Shown: positions 9,817 through 25,100, counted from the first letter of the stretch. The stretch: 64,000 nt of DNA from Anopheles merus (GCF_017562075.2 NC_054083.1:7198768-7262767), one strand, 5' to 3'. Notes: a model not told the origin generated them from the sequence alone. Translations and numbers: made by a program.

Positions 9817-11176
9817 TAAATAGGCCATTCAAGGATATTTTTTTTCCGCCAAGTCAAAATTCAATATTATGATCTTTGCAATCACATAGAGTCTGTTATC
9901 TATTACTGAATGAACAAATTGTAATGTGATGATCGTACAGCTGTACCTCGAGTACCGTCGCGGTAGGTCAGTGTTTCGCTGACATGTATCGATGTAGAAT
10001 CATACTTTGTTCGAAGCGGACTTTTCAACACTTGATCGTCCAGGCGATCATAGAATCCTTTAGGAGGTTTCTCTTACTAGAAACGTTGGAGTTTAGAGGC
10101 CTTACCTTGGGTAGGGGGACATAACTAAACTCTTTAAATGAGAAGTCGATAGATGTAGGATGGGCATAGTCCTATCCTGACAGTCCGAACGAATCTGACT
10201 TGCCACGGTCGGAATTGGTTTTATTTATACTCAAATAAAGTTAAGGGTTTCGCACTTTTGGTTCTGGGTTTTATGTTGGAAAGGTATTGTTTTTACTCAG
10301 CTAGTTACGTTTGTCTTTTGTTGACAAGAACAATGGTTCTTGTCACAAAGTTCCTGTTTTGGGTTTAATGCATATACTGTTCCTGCTTTAGGTTACATAC
10401 TGTTCCTGCTTTGGGTTACATACTGTTCCTGCTTATGTTGTGCGTTTCGGTTGTTTTTGATAAGTGTGTCACATCTGTTATTTGTTTGAATGGACGGCCT
10501 AAACTCTTCCGGGTATGTTGCTATGGTATGATCTGATTTACTGAATGTGTTATAATGAATATGTTACAATGGTGTGGTTTGGTTTTCCAAAGTGTGTTAC
10601 AAAGTGTCTTTAGTTGATAGTGTGTATTATAATAAGTTGTGTATAGCAGATATGCTACAAAATGGCTGCTATTTTGATCGGTGTTTGGTTTCTTGCAATT
10701 TTCTATGCTTTCTCTAGTTGCTGTAATAGTTGTACCTTCTGAATACCCTTATTCATAGTATGTGATGAGATCTGTTCATCACCAATTAATAAAAAAATAA
10801 AAAATAAACCTTATACAAAACCTGTGTCCTTCTTTTCCACTTTGGTGTCTGGATTTTTAACCACCATGTTGGCACGATATCAACTACATGCGTTTTGAAC
10901 GAGCAACGTATTATTTGTAAACATTAAGCTGTCATGACAGCTAGCAGAAATTCTTAAATAACCCAGCAGATGGCGCCACAAGCCATACAGAAAGAGACAA
11001 CCCGATTAGTTTGTGCGACAGCTAGATTCCCAAAATTAGGGCCAAAGCTCAGAAACGGCCACTAAAGGGTCAAATAGGGTCAAGTTGCACAGCTGATCGG
11101 AAACAGGGCGCTATTGCTAACCGCAGTCAGATGCAATTTAGAACACGGAAAGGTGACACTAATTTTAAAACTTCTC
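9817..11176. other. Non-coding stretch, possible retrotransposon 3' end
   Basis: No supported gene. It contains a 23-bp tandem repeat at 10375-10434 (unit TACTGTTCCTGCTTTAGGTT.., two and a half copies) and an A-rich run at 10786-10808 that may be the tail of the preceding non-LTR element. Confidence 0.6.
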
Positions 11177-11530
11177 ACCGCGCGGCTACATGAGGTGAAA
11201 TATAAAGCGAAATGAACTATTTGACAGGTGAAATATCTGACAGGTTCAGTTGGAGGGTTGGGGGAGACACAACTTCCGCTTTCGAAATTCTATTAAAAAT
11301 AATATCTTCTTAAGCAGTATATTCCCTAATTGGAAGAAATTATGAACTGTTGACTCAAAATTGACGAAGTACTCAATATTGAAGTTATTTAATGGATTGA
11401 AATACGATTTTGTGAACGTTATTTGTTTACACTGCACATCAGCTGGTTACTGTGATGCTTTATCCGTCAGATATTTCGCCTGTCAAATAGTTCATTTCGC
11501 TGTATATTTCACCTCATGTGGCCTCGCGGT
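11177..11530. repeat. Inverted-repeat (foldback) element, 65-bp arms
   Basis: Arms 11177-11241 and 11466-11530 are inverted copies with a handful of mismatches (shared core ACATGAGGTGAAATAT and GAACTATTTGACAGG), separated by 224 bp. No clear target duplication was seen. It could be a MITE or a recombination product. The central part has no recognised coding sequence. Confidence 0.75.
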
Positions 11531-11874
11531 CAGCGAAATACTTAACGCGAACGACAGTTTGCAAAATCTATTTACCATTGCGACTGAAATAAACGGATTG
11601 CAACATGTGTAGCAACGCAGAACAAATCTGTTGTTTGCTTTTATCACCGTTTTTTCACCAGGTTTTAGCTATATGTTTACGACAACTTATTCATTTCATG
11701 AAACTGCCGAAAATATAAGCAATGTAAGTTTTGCAGTTCGATATCCATAGCAATCAAATTAGATTCACAAGGAACCACACGGTTGAAAATATGTTTTGTT
11801 TATGAGTTTCTTGTCTAAAATGTTCTGAAATGTGTCGTCATACTTTCAGCTTGGATGTTGAACTGGGGGTTGAA

Positions 11875-13117
11875 GGGTAACTGTACCAGTTTTCGGCACT
11901 CTAGTGCAGCAGTTTCACAAAACCTGCTCACACATAAACATTTTTTTATTATTTTTCATGAAAGTGATGTTATTCTGGTTTATAAACTATCATAGTATGT
12001 TACACTATTTTTAATTTGCCGGTTCAAAGCCCTTTTTCATAAATATTCGTGAAAATGCAAACATTGATTTTGCTCCTATTTTCGGCAGTTCCTATTTTCG
12101 GCAGGCTGTGTTCCTATTTTTGGCAGCGCGAATACGGGTCAGAAAATGTTTTTTATCAATGTAAATATGTGCAAAAAATGTTAAAAGCAATTTAACACTC
12201 TTACTTTCCTAAGATTGGTGTTAAAAAGCACTTTAATTATTAATTTTATGTTGCTTATTTTGGCCCGTTTTGACAGCCATTTTGATGCGACGTTTAAACA
12301 GAGCAGCCATAGAAGAAAATTGACAGTATTGATGGTTATAGCGTAGGGTGCGAACTGGCTTACAAATATTTATTTTTCTCTTAAGTTAGGGCATTGTTTG
12401 TCGTAAAATTGGTGATATTAGGTACAAGAAAGATCATATTATGTGTCGACATACGCATTGTAGTGTTCTGATCAATTTTAAAAGAAATATTCAGCCAAAT
12501 CCAAGGTGCGTTATTGTTCCGAGTTTCGGCAGGAGCCCACAGCATTGAGCTGTCAAAAATGAACATTTACTGTGTACAGGCGGTCCCCGAGATACGCGGT
12601 TTTCCAAATTTGACGAAAATTTGTGATATTTTGGCTGGAAATCAGGAAATTTGACTTACGCTGAAATTCGAGATACGGGGTATTTTGCTGCCGTTTTCGG
12701 TCCTCATTAACCGTGTATCTCGGGGACCGCCTGTACCTATTTTCGGTAGCATTTAAAGTGAAAAATAACTTGTTTATCGTGATTTTAAAATTCAAAACAA
12801 TTTAGAATAAATTAAATTAGCATAAAATCTTTCATATACACCACTTTTTCATTGTTTTACTGTTCTGATTCCCTTAATCACAAAACCTGCCGAACCATTG
12901 GCTGACAGCAAAGCTGCCGAAAAAAAGCACAATTTTATTTGATATTTTGAAAAATACGAAATGAAATGGTGTGAAACTTTGTATGTGAATAACAAATAAG
13001 TACACTTTCACTACAAAATTGTGGTTTGTGAAATTTTTTACAACATTTGTGCAGAATTTCACGTTTTTAGCTACTCTGCCGAAAATAGGTACACTGCCGA
13101 AAACTGTACAGTTACCC
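11875..13117. mobile_element. Candidate 1.24-kb foldback DNA transposon
   Basis: Ends are inverted copies: GGGTAACTGTACCAGTTTTC at 11875 and, on the other strand, GGGTAACTGTACAGTTTTC from 13117. TTCGGCAG motifs repeat near the left side (12080-12125) and the reverse CTGCCGAA near the right side (12890-13100), like subterminal transposase sites. A pogo-like MITE sits inside (12577-12733). Part of it (12348-12820) recurs at 1-473. No transposase frame is visible. Target duplication is unclear; TA is possible if the ends are taken four bases further in. Confidence 0.65.
12577..12733. mobile_element. Pogo/Tc1-like MITE, copy 2 (nested)
   Basis: Same 157-bp MITE as at 230-386, with TA on both sides and the same CAGGCGGTCCCCGAG ends, inserted at the same site of the host repeat. 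The two copies therefore spread with the host repeat rather than by two insertions. Confidence 0.8.
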
Positions 13118-16100
13118 TACTGTATCACGAGACGGGCCAACCCACAAACCCATAGTTTGAGTTTATTAAAATATTATTTTATTGAAAATGTGAATGAAAA
13201 ATAACGTTCGTCACTTTGCCTTATGTTTTTGATTTTAAATATTCATTTATTTTACATGATTTCGATTTTGAAATAAACATGATATTTTTTATATACACAA
13301 CATACCAAAATATGGGTATTCCAGTTATACGAAAGAAAATGTAAGTTTGGTGATGAACACGACGGTTAATTTTTATTACTCGAATAAAGGTTTCCCTACG
13401 CCCATAGTGATTTCCTATTGCAACCGTTTTCATTTTGTTCCCTCGCGTTCCTGATTCGCGTGAGCGTTTGATGTGGCTTTAGCTTAAGAATTTATTGGTC
13501 GCATACACACTACGAATGAACTACAAATGAGAAGAAAACTAGAGAAAAATTTATGCAATTTATGTTCAGGTTCTCCGTTACCGCTTTTTCGAGGTATGGT
13601 AACAGATGAATTGGAGACGTGGAATAATGATATAAATTTAAAACAATGGATAAAATAAACCAGACTTCACGCATACAACTTTTGGAAAGATAAAAAATAT
13701 GTTTGTATTCAGAAGTCCGTATGACGAAGGGCAAAAAAATCTTACGATAACTAATGCATTTATTTACAGAAAAGGAACATAAATTTTAAAACATTATTTG
13801 TCTATTTTCTATATTTCTTCCCACATACCTCTTCAACATCGATGCGTCTGTCTGTCAACGTCTTCAAAATGAACACGGAGAATGAACACTTCGATTCCAA
13901 CAAGCTGAGCGTTACTGAGCGAAGCCGCAGCTGCGTCCATAATATTTTTGTCTACAACCAGCCCTTGACAAGCGCGGTCGCGAGTACGGCGTGTTCGTTG
14001 TATGCCTGGTAAGAGCCGTAACGGCTGTTCTGTTGTTTTTGTTGTTTACCGTGTCGCCCGAAACCTGTTTTTGTACGTTCGAAACGTGTGCTCGTGAAAC
14101 GTGTTAAGAATTGATCGTTTCCTCTTGTGCCTATAACCACATGGTCCAAGCGAAATTGTGTCTGCGGAACCTTTGCAAACCGTACCGTTCAAAGTATTAT
14201 CTCCCACAGATCAGGGTACCGAGGAGATGCGGTTAGGTTAGCTGGGTGGAAGTGACAAGTGACGGCAGTGAACGGAGAATGGATGCGTTCCCTCCAATTT
14301 GATTCGTACGATCACCCTAGAGATTTGGATGGAAGAATAAATGTTAATTCTGCGTGGTGCTAGTGACAGTGGTGTGCTCTAGTGCTACTAGTCAGTTGTT
14401 GTTACGAAATAGTCGTCATGCAATAGTTGTAGCGAGCATCCGAATCCAAGTATCCGAATGCATCATAACAAAATAAAAGTGTTAATGTATGCAATATATT
14501 ATCGTGCTGCAGTCCAATTGTGGCAACTTGTTCAAAATAACAAAAGTAACTTTGTTTAGCTACCAGCCTAAAAGATGCATGCTTGCTTCATAGAGCATGT
14601 TGACCCTATGACCCCCTCTACCCACCCGTAGTAGTAGTGCTTTTGGTATAATAAAAAATCTACAATTTCAATGATAATCAAACCAAGTGTACGCATTTGC
14701 CCTGATGAAGCGAGTGGACTGAAGAAAGGTCAAATATGCTGGCATCAATATGTTCCCGTGATACAGATGTGCTTATGATGCGAGTGTGTCTTCTTTTTCA
14801 TAACGTGTTTGTCGTTAAATTTCAGCTCACTAATCCAGAGCGATTAATTTCCGTGGAATGCAGAGAAAGTACGTTGCTTCAACCAGAGCCACAAGAACAT
14901 TAGCTTCTACAGATAAGCTATTGTTCTTAGAGTGATACAAAAACTGTTACTGATTTTTGTGTTTAGGTATGTAAAAAAAGTTAACTTTAGTGTTGCAAAA
15001 CAACTAAGCTATTTTTAATGTTGAACTTGAGAATGGGTTTTAAAATATTATGCCATGTTTGGAGGCAGAATGAATTTAAATATTGAAATACGTCTACGGC
15101 AACACATTGCGCCACTACTGATGACATCATTTGTGATGACCTTTTAGTCAAAAATTAATTCCAGCACCAAACTCCTCATGAGCCAAAAATATGAAAAAAA
15201 AAAAACGTTTGAGCTAATTCAAGTGACTTATATCTTTCTTTTACTGTTTCCCCTTTTTGGTGTAATATTACCTTTAAAGTTCCTCCTATGTCTAGTCGAT
15301 CATTTGAACGTGTATTTCGCTGTACAGCTGAGTTACTACCAATTGTTCAAATAACTCCATCGTAAGGTCGTAAGAGATGTTTTAGAATTTCAAACATCTG
15401 ATTGTTTTTTGCTCGCAACTCATCGATTTTCGACGAATTTCGGGTTTAAAAACGGTTTTACCAGATGAATCTGAGAGAGTATTTCACCAGTTTCTCTATT
15501 TGATGTTTTGTCTGCCAGCATAATAACAAATGCAATTATTGTTTTAAAAGCTTCCTTTTTGATGAAAGCCGATGTTTTGAACATGCTAAGGCCGGTATTG
15601 TTCACCTGCACCGTGATAAAGCCGACAAATTACTTAACTTAACTTAACAACAACTTAACAACATTCCCATATTAGGTTCAACTATCGTATGAACCAAGTA
15701 CCGCATCATTTCTCAAAACCTACAAAAATACAGCTATACAGCTCAAAATATAAAACAGTAGTAGCTGTCTGGTATGGTAACGTCCAGTAATCTGGATTCT
15801 GTTCCCTTAAAGTAAAATGATACTCAAAAATATATCTTTTTAAAGGTTGGCAGACAGTGAAGGTCTACGGTTGGTTAAACGTAGTCCGTTGTCAGACCTG
15901 TTGTCTGTTCATTGTGTGATACACTTTAAGGTTTCGAAACAGGTCACCAATACCTTTTCGTGGAATGGAAGGTGTAGAGAGTGGATATTCTCATTAGGAA
16001 CAGGTATTCTGTTTTTGGTCACTCTTTCGTACTTTTTATCTTACTTTTTTAGGAAAAGTTTTTGGAATGGATAAAGGTACTGATAACTTTATATGGAAGC

Positions 16101-19100
16101 TTCTACCACATTTATTACACATTTGTATATAAATAATTGTATTGTAAAAACTTAACCACACTTAAACCGGCCTCATTTAAACCATCTAGATCGGGAGAGG
16201 TGTACTTTTAATTGTGTAATAAACTTTCTTATCGAAAACTCTGAGCAATCTCGTTTCGATCGGGTGCATGCTGCGTTGCAAACTGTGCACAAAGGACACA
16301 ACCGGTTGCATTAAATTGCAGGTGGTCTGAGCTAAATGTTTGCACGCATATTATGCAACCTACCGCCAGGGATACGATCGACCTGTTTTCGTTGTTTTGT
16401 AATATATTTCTGGAGCACGCTGCAACCATCTGGTGATGTATGCACTCAATACTGCAAGTTATGTATCAGTTGACTTGTTGAACTAACATAAAACAAAACT
16501 TTAACTCTAACATAGGCACGTTTAACCTTTTACGTACTCGACACGAATAGTTTTCCACAAACAAATAGATCCGGTTTAGTATATAATACGTGTCCTAAAA
16601 GTGTCTGTTGATGTGGTAAAGGGAAATATGACACGAAATTCCCCCCTTGGAGAAGACTTACAGCGAAATGACTATAATGTTTAACACTCGCTGTTTTGGC
16701 TTACATTAATGCACTAAAAGCAGAGTTAGAAGTCAATTATTAATAAAAAGCTAAATTTTTAATGAAAAAATAAGGTATTTGTTTAATAAATTTTATGGGA
16801 TAAAATTATTAAAAAACAACTCAAAAATTCCTCGTTGAACTTCATCTTGGGCGGCTTGTTGTCTTAAAATAGACAATGTGGATGAATTTTTATATCCAAT
16901 ACAGTAACAATGTAATCGAAACGACAGAGATGAAGTACCTTTTAGCCCTTCGTTAACTACGGTAATTTTTTTTTTCTCTATGTTACGTTGATTTACTGCA
17001 GACTACTAGTCAGAATATTTATTTGCTCAATATTTTAGCCTCCGAGCAATTCGCTTGGTGCAACTTTTAAGTGATACTGTATTAAAACATTAGCATAGCA
17101 GTGACTAAAGCTACTAGTTCCGTACAGTGCAGTGATGTCATGTCGTACGGGTAACGAACCTATGCACCAGTATTAGCCAATTGTAGACAAACCAATCATA
17201 GTAGGTTCGGACGGCGCATTTTTGCGGTAGCCTTGTTGAGCATTGTTGTACATTACTGATTGCGACAGCACTAAATCGCATCGTGAAACATGTGCTTAAA
17301 TGTCTTAAAAAAACTAGCACATAACTATAACTTTACGATTTTTAATAATTTTAATAATTCTGCCAACCACTGATTATTAGGTGCTAAAGGTTCATCGTAA
17401 AAACTTAGAGCACAAAACTTGCAATTATAGAGTTACATAACTTTCTTCAATATCATCATTCTATGTAGACCTCTCGCATGCTCTCATATAGAAAGTTACT
17501 GGAGTTTATTTACTCAAATGCATTGTATCTACCATACGTAAACAGAATGACACACAAACTAAGAAATGTACTCCCCTCTTGACGCTCATTAACGCCACGT
17601 GTTTTACCGGCCTGTTGACTAAACTAGGCTACCGTAGGCAAATATATCAGAAAATCGCTCTGTTACTAGTGATCATCTGCAAAGAAAATAAAACAAAGGA
17701 CTATAAGATTATTTTTACAATATTTTTTGACAATATGCCAAAGAAATTTTTCTAATTAAATACGAACTAAGATAAATAATTGAAAGTACTTTAAACAATT
17801 AGCTAGATTAACTGAGTTAAGTGATCAAATAATTCATTAATTTACTGAAGTCTAAGATCACTGAATCGAACGATTTTTCTTTCTTCACCTCTCATGTGAA
17901 ACAATGAATGATTTCCTCAATTTTCATTTCCAATTCTGAACGTGTTTCCTCTCCGTCAGTAAACCCATTCTTAAGTTTTTCGCTTGACCTCTCGCCGAAA
18001 ACGTTTCCTGCACCAGTGGTTCCCGCTAGCTCTCAGACGATGGTGTTTATTTTTCCCTCTCCTAAAATGTGGCACCTTATTCGAGATTTCTGAAGCGGCA
18101 ACTTGTATGTGACATGGGCGATTTCAAGCCGGCCTTTGGGTATGTAATGGTTCTCAGCAACGCCACCAAGGTAAAAAGCGACGCACACCATCACAACCAC
18201 TCACAAAGAGGCAAAGAGGGACAAGAAAGAAAAAAAACTACACATTAAATGCAACCGACGGACCGGCCGCTTGCTTGTACCCCATGGAGCATAATTATGC
18301 TGACCGCATCGCAAGACGCCTGTAGAACGTGGAAGGAAATGACCACCGTTGCTTGACGACTTGAGGGCTCTCGGTGCTGCGCTTGTGAGTAAAAAGCAAA
18401 GGGGCCAAAATACGGTCGTTCGTATGCGTGCATGGTCGCGAGTGAAAGGAATGAAAGCTGTGCACCCCAAGAAGAGGAAAAAACAATACACACCATGTGT
18501 GGTGTTGTTTGTGTGAAGATTTTGATTTTTATTTTTCCTCAAAGACAATCAACCCTGCACACAAAGGGAACCCTAGCGCCAGCAGTGGTGACCCTCGATT
18601 TAGGTAATTCCCATCGCAAGTACGCACATACTAAGTACGCATCGAATCTCCCGCACCTGGGATTGCTCCTATTTTTATGCGAACAGGCCGTGTCATGGCG
18701 AGACTTGAACGATCATACAAAACACACACACACACATCGAGCAACATCGAGCTGCTCGGTAGCTACCCTTGCTCATTTTGGTTCCTTCGTTACATCCTTC
18801 GTTACAATCGATCTTATGCTGACAACAATAGCCGACGTCAACAAGGGGTTCTTCAAAAGACAACAGAGCGAATAGCTCAAGTTGGCTAGTGAATTTATAG
18901 CATTTTCTGCTCCGCTGAAAAGCATGATGATCACGATACGCTGGGCAGGAAGTGGACGAAGAACGTTGTCGAGATGTACGAATAATAAGACACTGGTACG
19001 AGAACTAGCTTAAAAGCCGAAGGCTTAGTACGAAAAGTCCGATCGCTGTTTATGATTGTGGAGAATTACACTGGTCACCAGACCCGCGACCCGGGAATCA

Positions 19101-22100
19101 GAGGACCACGCGAATCAGCTGCAAGCACTACAGTGAACGCATTTGCATAATGTGTGGAAAATGTAATATACGACGGATCATTACTAAATTGTGATTGCTG
19201 GTATAATGCTGCGCTGAGCAGTTTTTGCCGGTTTGATGGAAGTATGCTTCTATCTTGATGAGCTGTATAATTTTCTGAACATTTTATAACGCAGAACGAT
19301 GGGACTACTGCACATGCATATTCATGATTTTCACTATGTTACTGGTCATTTCATTACCGAAGCGCTTTGTTTGATTTGTCAACGAAACAAAAACTAAAGA
19401 GGATTTTTAACTTGATATATTTTTTTTATTTTCTTTAACGCACTTGATTTGTTTTCTTAAGCAAATGCGCCAAGTTTGTATTAAACGATTAACAATACTG
19501 AAACAAACCATGATAATCAATCGCCTATACCTTTGCCATGATGTTTCTCTTCTACTTTACATCTGATTGTAACGAAATTTCCTACACAAAGATCTGCTTC
19601 GAGACGCGCGTACGTTTGTAACACGAGAATTAAAAATAGCACACCGTCGTCTTAGACCAACAACAACACCATAGGGAAATAGGGTTCCGAATGAAAATGG
19701 AAACCGTCGTACTCTCCTTTCGGTGATTTCTTCCTTTCAGCCAACGCCGTATCCGGTGGTAAACATAGTTGTGGTAAGCCTTAGCCTATGCTGTTGCGGT
19801 TAGTCCCAAAACGTGCCAAAGTTGAACGACCCAATCCCCTCGGCGTGTTTCAGGCACTGCAACAAGAGATTCAAATGCCCGAAATGCTTCCCCTTTCAGT
19901 GGCTAAAATCGTCTGCGACGACAAGGCTCTACCACTTTTTTTTGCTCAATTAAAGACAACTAAAAGATCAAATTCAGCCAATAAGTAATGCCGCAACTAT
20001 ACAAGGCCGTTAGATTAACGAAAATCGAACGACCCATATTTAACGCATAGCACATTTTCATCCGGCCGGCGGAAGTTTTACTTCCGGTGTTGTGCATCCT
20101 TTCCGCGATGGAAACTTCCTGCTATTTACCTTGCTAAGTAATCCATCAGCCGAATGAATGGAATACATGCCCATATCCTGCTTTTACGAAAGTTGTTATT
20201 TTTGATAGCAAACTATAATTAAATATTTCAATCAAATTATTGTTATCTGCAAATACCATTGGACCCGATTTTGTCCAAGGAGTTCTAAAATCCAAAAGCA
20301 CATTTGAAGTAAATTTCGCTCCTGAAAATCTTAAGCATCGTATAAGAGAAACGCAAGCAATACCCTGCTACATTCAATTGTGATTAATATTTGGCTTATG
20401 AAAGAGTTGTTTTAATCAAACGCAGCAATGGCACCATGACATGGAATAACAATACTGATACAATATGTTGGGCATGATAACGGTTTCAGTTACCATATGT
20501 AAGTTATGATATTTTTTTTAATTCAGTAGAAACTGATAAAATTGGACGATTGATTAAAAAATTGTCAATTAAATTTATAGTATAACAATAGTGTTGGTAA
20601 GCTTTACCGTTTCTAGCGATCATCTGTGTGACAGCCTTTTCGGTCGTCCGTATGATCATTCAATGTCATCGTTCCAAAGTTACAGACCATCGTTACAAAT
20701 GGTCATTTCTGAACGCATGACACAGATTTCCTGTCCCCGATCACCATTGGACAGATGACAGATCGTTGTCATCTGTACCGTCATCAAAGTTTGGGCTCGT
20801 TGGACGGGTCCCTAATCAATAGTGCTTTTCCTTTTTGATCTATCTTCCTTAGTAGGCGGTTTAAATTTTGCGGTCATCCGATGTCAATCAAGCGTTTCCT
20901 GTGATGGAAGTTCAGCCATGTGTACGTTTCAAAGCTTCAATGCTGTGCTTTAAACGCTCAGTTATGCAATCCAAACAACAATACGCACTGTTAATGGAAT
21001 GCTGGGTCGATCAACAAACCAGTCCCCACTTTGCCAGTTTTGCCAAAACGGCGCCAAACTGTGATGATGTTACGCACAATAGTTTCACTTGTGCATTAGG
21101 TCGATTGTCTGTCGTTGCGAGCATTATTGCGTAACCTGTGTGCAGAAGCTCGCCAACCTTGACGCTCCAACAGCAGCAGCATTGAGATGTATATACTTGC
21201 GGAGATAGTGCGATAAGAATCACAAGGTATCATGTGCATGCATGCAGTTTGCGTGCACCGTGTGGGAATACTTTGGACAATCTGGATATGGAACCTAGTA
21301 GCACACCGTCAACACAAATGAAGGTTTCCACAGAATCATCAGCGAAGTCTCAAAACTGAGGACGAGTTTCAATATGCTTGTCCGGTTTTGTTGGTTTTCG
21401 CTCATGAACAACATCCCCACATCAATACTGGCGGCTAGAACTGGTCCTAAACACGTTTCATTGATGGTAGTAGAAGTGACATTTCAATCGACCTTGGAGA
21501 CGGAGAGTTTATGTTTAGGCTTGGCTGGTACGGTACATTCCATTCTTCCACGCTTCCATAGCTGTCCAGTCCATAAATAAAGGTATAGTTGTTTTTGTGA
21601 AGTGATGTACTAATGGTCTCAATGTGAAAACCCCGTAATGTGTATTCGAATGTGTACTGATGCGAGCGAATGTAGTAAGGAGCGAAACATTTTTGTCTTT
21701 GCGGGGTCTTTTTAAACCTGTAGCCATTTACAACGCATATTTAAATAAAGACAACAAAAGCGTACCTTATTAGAAAGTACCTTCTTTCTTAACCCTAATC
21801 CATTGAATCTGAATCAAACAATTTGCGATGCTTTTATATTGTCAAAAGCAAAACAAACGATACAAAAGATTACAGATTGCATCAATAAAACGTGTATGCT
21901 TATTCAAAAAAGATAACGCGCATGCACACAGCAACTGCACAGGCTACGTTAGATGCATTGTGGATGCATTGTGCGACGTGTAGCGATCGCTTCAATCATT
22001 AGACTGCTACCATTCCATTTCGTCAACTTTCACCGATGTTGCTGGCCGTTATGGGTGTTTGCAGTTGCCAACGGGGTGTCCATCCGTTTGCAAAAGGGCA

Positions 22101-25100
22101 TTTCTTATTAGGTCGTTTATCCATCGGGAATGAAAGTTTCGTTTATGTCGCCGTCTGTCTGGCCTTGATTGACGGTAGAGTTTCTTAAGTACGTTCCAAG
22201 TGTATCGTTGGTTGTAAACGTCCATTTGTGGCTTCATTTCCCTATCCTGACTTTTACCGCGATCTAAGCAAAAAAGAACGCATACAACATTTGCAAATCA
22301 TACGCCAAATGTTGTAAATTTGTCACTAAAAATACAAAAGCATGTAGTGTAGTGTTTTGCCACTATTGTTTTGCACATTCATATGTTTTTTTACATATGT
22401 ATGTACTTCAACACGGTATGATTCCGTAAGATTATTACTACACTAATGCTGAATTAACGAAAGACGATGAATGCTATTGGCAAATCCACGGTCTACGCTC
22501 ACCGGCGATGCAATCGAGCTTTAGTTTTAGATACATTCCACCGTTCCGTTTGAAGTACGTTCCGTAGCAGGTTTAGTTCCCTTTCCATTCGGCCGCTCTC
22601 TGCCACCACTTTTGATTTTCTATCATCTAACACCTTTATGGTTGTGTCTGGAACTGCAAGTTCAACGCAAACGCGAAAGAGAAAGTAAACCCTGGAGAGT
22701 GTGCAGTGCACTTTCCTACCAGGCAACATTGAAGCTGATCCCAGGCCTGTCACACGAAACGTTTCCTGTTTTATCGCACTACTTACATCTAGGAAGACTG
22801 TGAAACTGGCTACTACCAAGAGACACATTGAATTGTGGTTTTGTTGCTGTCCCATTCATCAGTATCCATGGCGGAAAGATATGGAAGTGATTTATAAGTT
22901 TCGGAGGCGGAAGAATATGTTTTTGTGTTTGCATGCTTCACTGAACTTAAAAATACAGATTATTTAGCCTCGCAAGCTGGATTTTTCAACTGCGTAGATA
23001 AAACAATTTTCCGGTGTGTTAGTTTTTTTTACGTCGAGAAATATGAAAAGTATTAAGTGCTAATTAGCTTTTTAGTGTAGAGAAGTGGAATCATTCATAT
23101 ATTATAGATAATAGTTACTTTTATACACAGAATGTTTATTTGAGAACGCAAAATACAATGTCTCAAGCAATCTCTACATTCTAGAGTCTAGACCATCAGC
23201 AATGCTATTGTATAGCATAGCGCCGTTTTGCCGCGTCGGGCATACTCTCGGTTGGGCATACAGTTTCGTAACAAGCGAACCTTTGCACAACTTTTGACGG
23301 TCGGCCAATCGACAGGCAGACCTTTCACATAATATCGATGGGATAGTTTCAAGAACGTATGCAATAATGCATGCAGATTGGTTAATAGTTCCATTCTACT
23401 AGCAGACGTAGGTGTGCGTTGGATGTGCAATTAAGATGCTATTGTTTCTCTGCATGAAGTTTTCCCGCCTGCATCGCCATATACAAGTTGCTTCTTTTCA
23501 AGCGTTCCAGCGCTGTAGCAAGTGTGCAAAGTTCAGCAGCCCAGGGGCGCTCACAGTGACCTATCCTTCACGCATGAGAGAATGTTGCTCGTGTGTGTTT
23601 TTGTTGTTTTTTTTTTATACCGTGAACTGATCCATGATGTAGAAAGGGAAAACTTAACATGAAGAAAGATCTCCATCGACTACCTATCTACAATTTATCT
23701 AAGAACTCATTTCTGTTGTTAAGTTGATGCATATTTCATAAACATATTTTCGAGTGCTGCATAGATTGTGCTTTTATGAATATTTAAGATTTCTCTTAAA
23801 ACAAACACCGAGAAACCATTCTACGAAACAGTTACGAGGTAATCGCTTCATATATTAGTAACTTTCAACACAAAACTATGGTGTAATTTTTCCGTGTAAT
23901 GTTTACAACAGATTTATTGCACTCGTAAACAAAAGTGCCGCTAGCGCATATTAAAACTTCCGACCATGCCTTGATTGACTAAGACCAACCCTACGGTCAA
24001 AAGGTCGAACGTAAATAAAATGCTTTTATGTAAAGTTTGTCCACTTTCTTTTACTACGAACCGGCTTGAACAAAAAAATCCAACATAACGGGTGGCCAAC
24101 GTACACTTTACGGGTGTAAGTAAAAGTAATCTCACAACCTGAATCGTACACTCATTATGTTTCAACAATAAAAGGAAGGGAAAATTATCTTCTTTTTTTG
24201 GCAAATTTTACCCCATCCTCTCTGCATCCAAGCGTACAGCAAAACAAAATGTCTTTGAGGTGGTGAAAATTTCGAGCGCAATTAGACAACGATTCAAAGT
24301 TCACGGCAGGCAAGGGGCTTTATGGAAGAAAGGACGGAAGTGGAGGATTGTTATTCCCACAAATTGTTAACCTCATCCGAGATCGATCATTTCATATCTG
24401 TTGATCAGAGAAATTCTGATCCATCAGTGATAAATGATTAAAGATAGCCGAAATGAATGAAAATTTTGACACAATTCTGAGACACTTTCGACATATCAAT
24501 AAGTTCCAAAAAAGCTGTGTGAACATTTCATTTTGAAACTCCATAATACTATCAGATAAGTTGTACCAGTGATCTTCTAACGGTTTGAGTTATAACATTG
24601 GTTCAAGTTCATGTCTCACGGTTAGTCTCTATGGACAGAAACCAAGTACTATCAAACGTACCTGCCTCTGGTGCCAAAACAGCTTCGTTGACAATCCCTA
24701 ACGGGTTCGTGATCACGCGTAACAGTTGGATTCAATCGTGGCACACCTTATGCGTTACACGGCGTGATCGTGCTCAGGGTTAGCACTGAATGATCGTGAT
24801 CGAACAACACGGGATCGTTTTCACGGGAAGTTTATTTTTTTATTAGCTTCTACTGTTAGCTTCACTGTGTCATGTCCACTGTGCTGACTGACCGTATTAC
24901 TCGCTGTCAAGTGGAGTGTAACGATAACAATTGCAACGTACCTGCCAACCCACCCACATTAATTGTGACGATTTTAAACGCCTATTCAGTAACCACTCCG
25001 TTCTGCTGGAATGCTTTTTTATCGAATTCTTTTTCCTTTCTTTTTTTGACTGGACAGACAGTTTTATGATGTGCCTTTTTTAACATACATCGTAGCTAAC

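Noticed and set aside
10375..10434. CRISPR-like array
   Set aside because: Units are directly adjacent with no spacers; a plain 23-bp tandem repeat.
18432..18875. 147-codon open frame on the plus strand
   Set aside because: Low-complexity His/Thr run, no family motif, no splice or codon support, overlaps other random frames.
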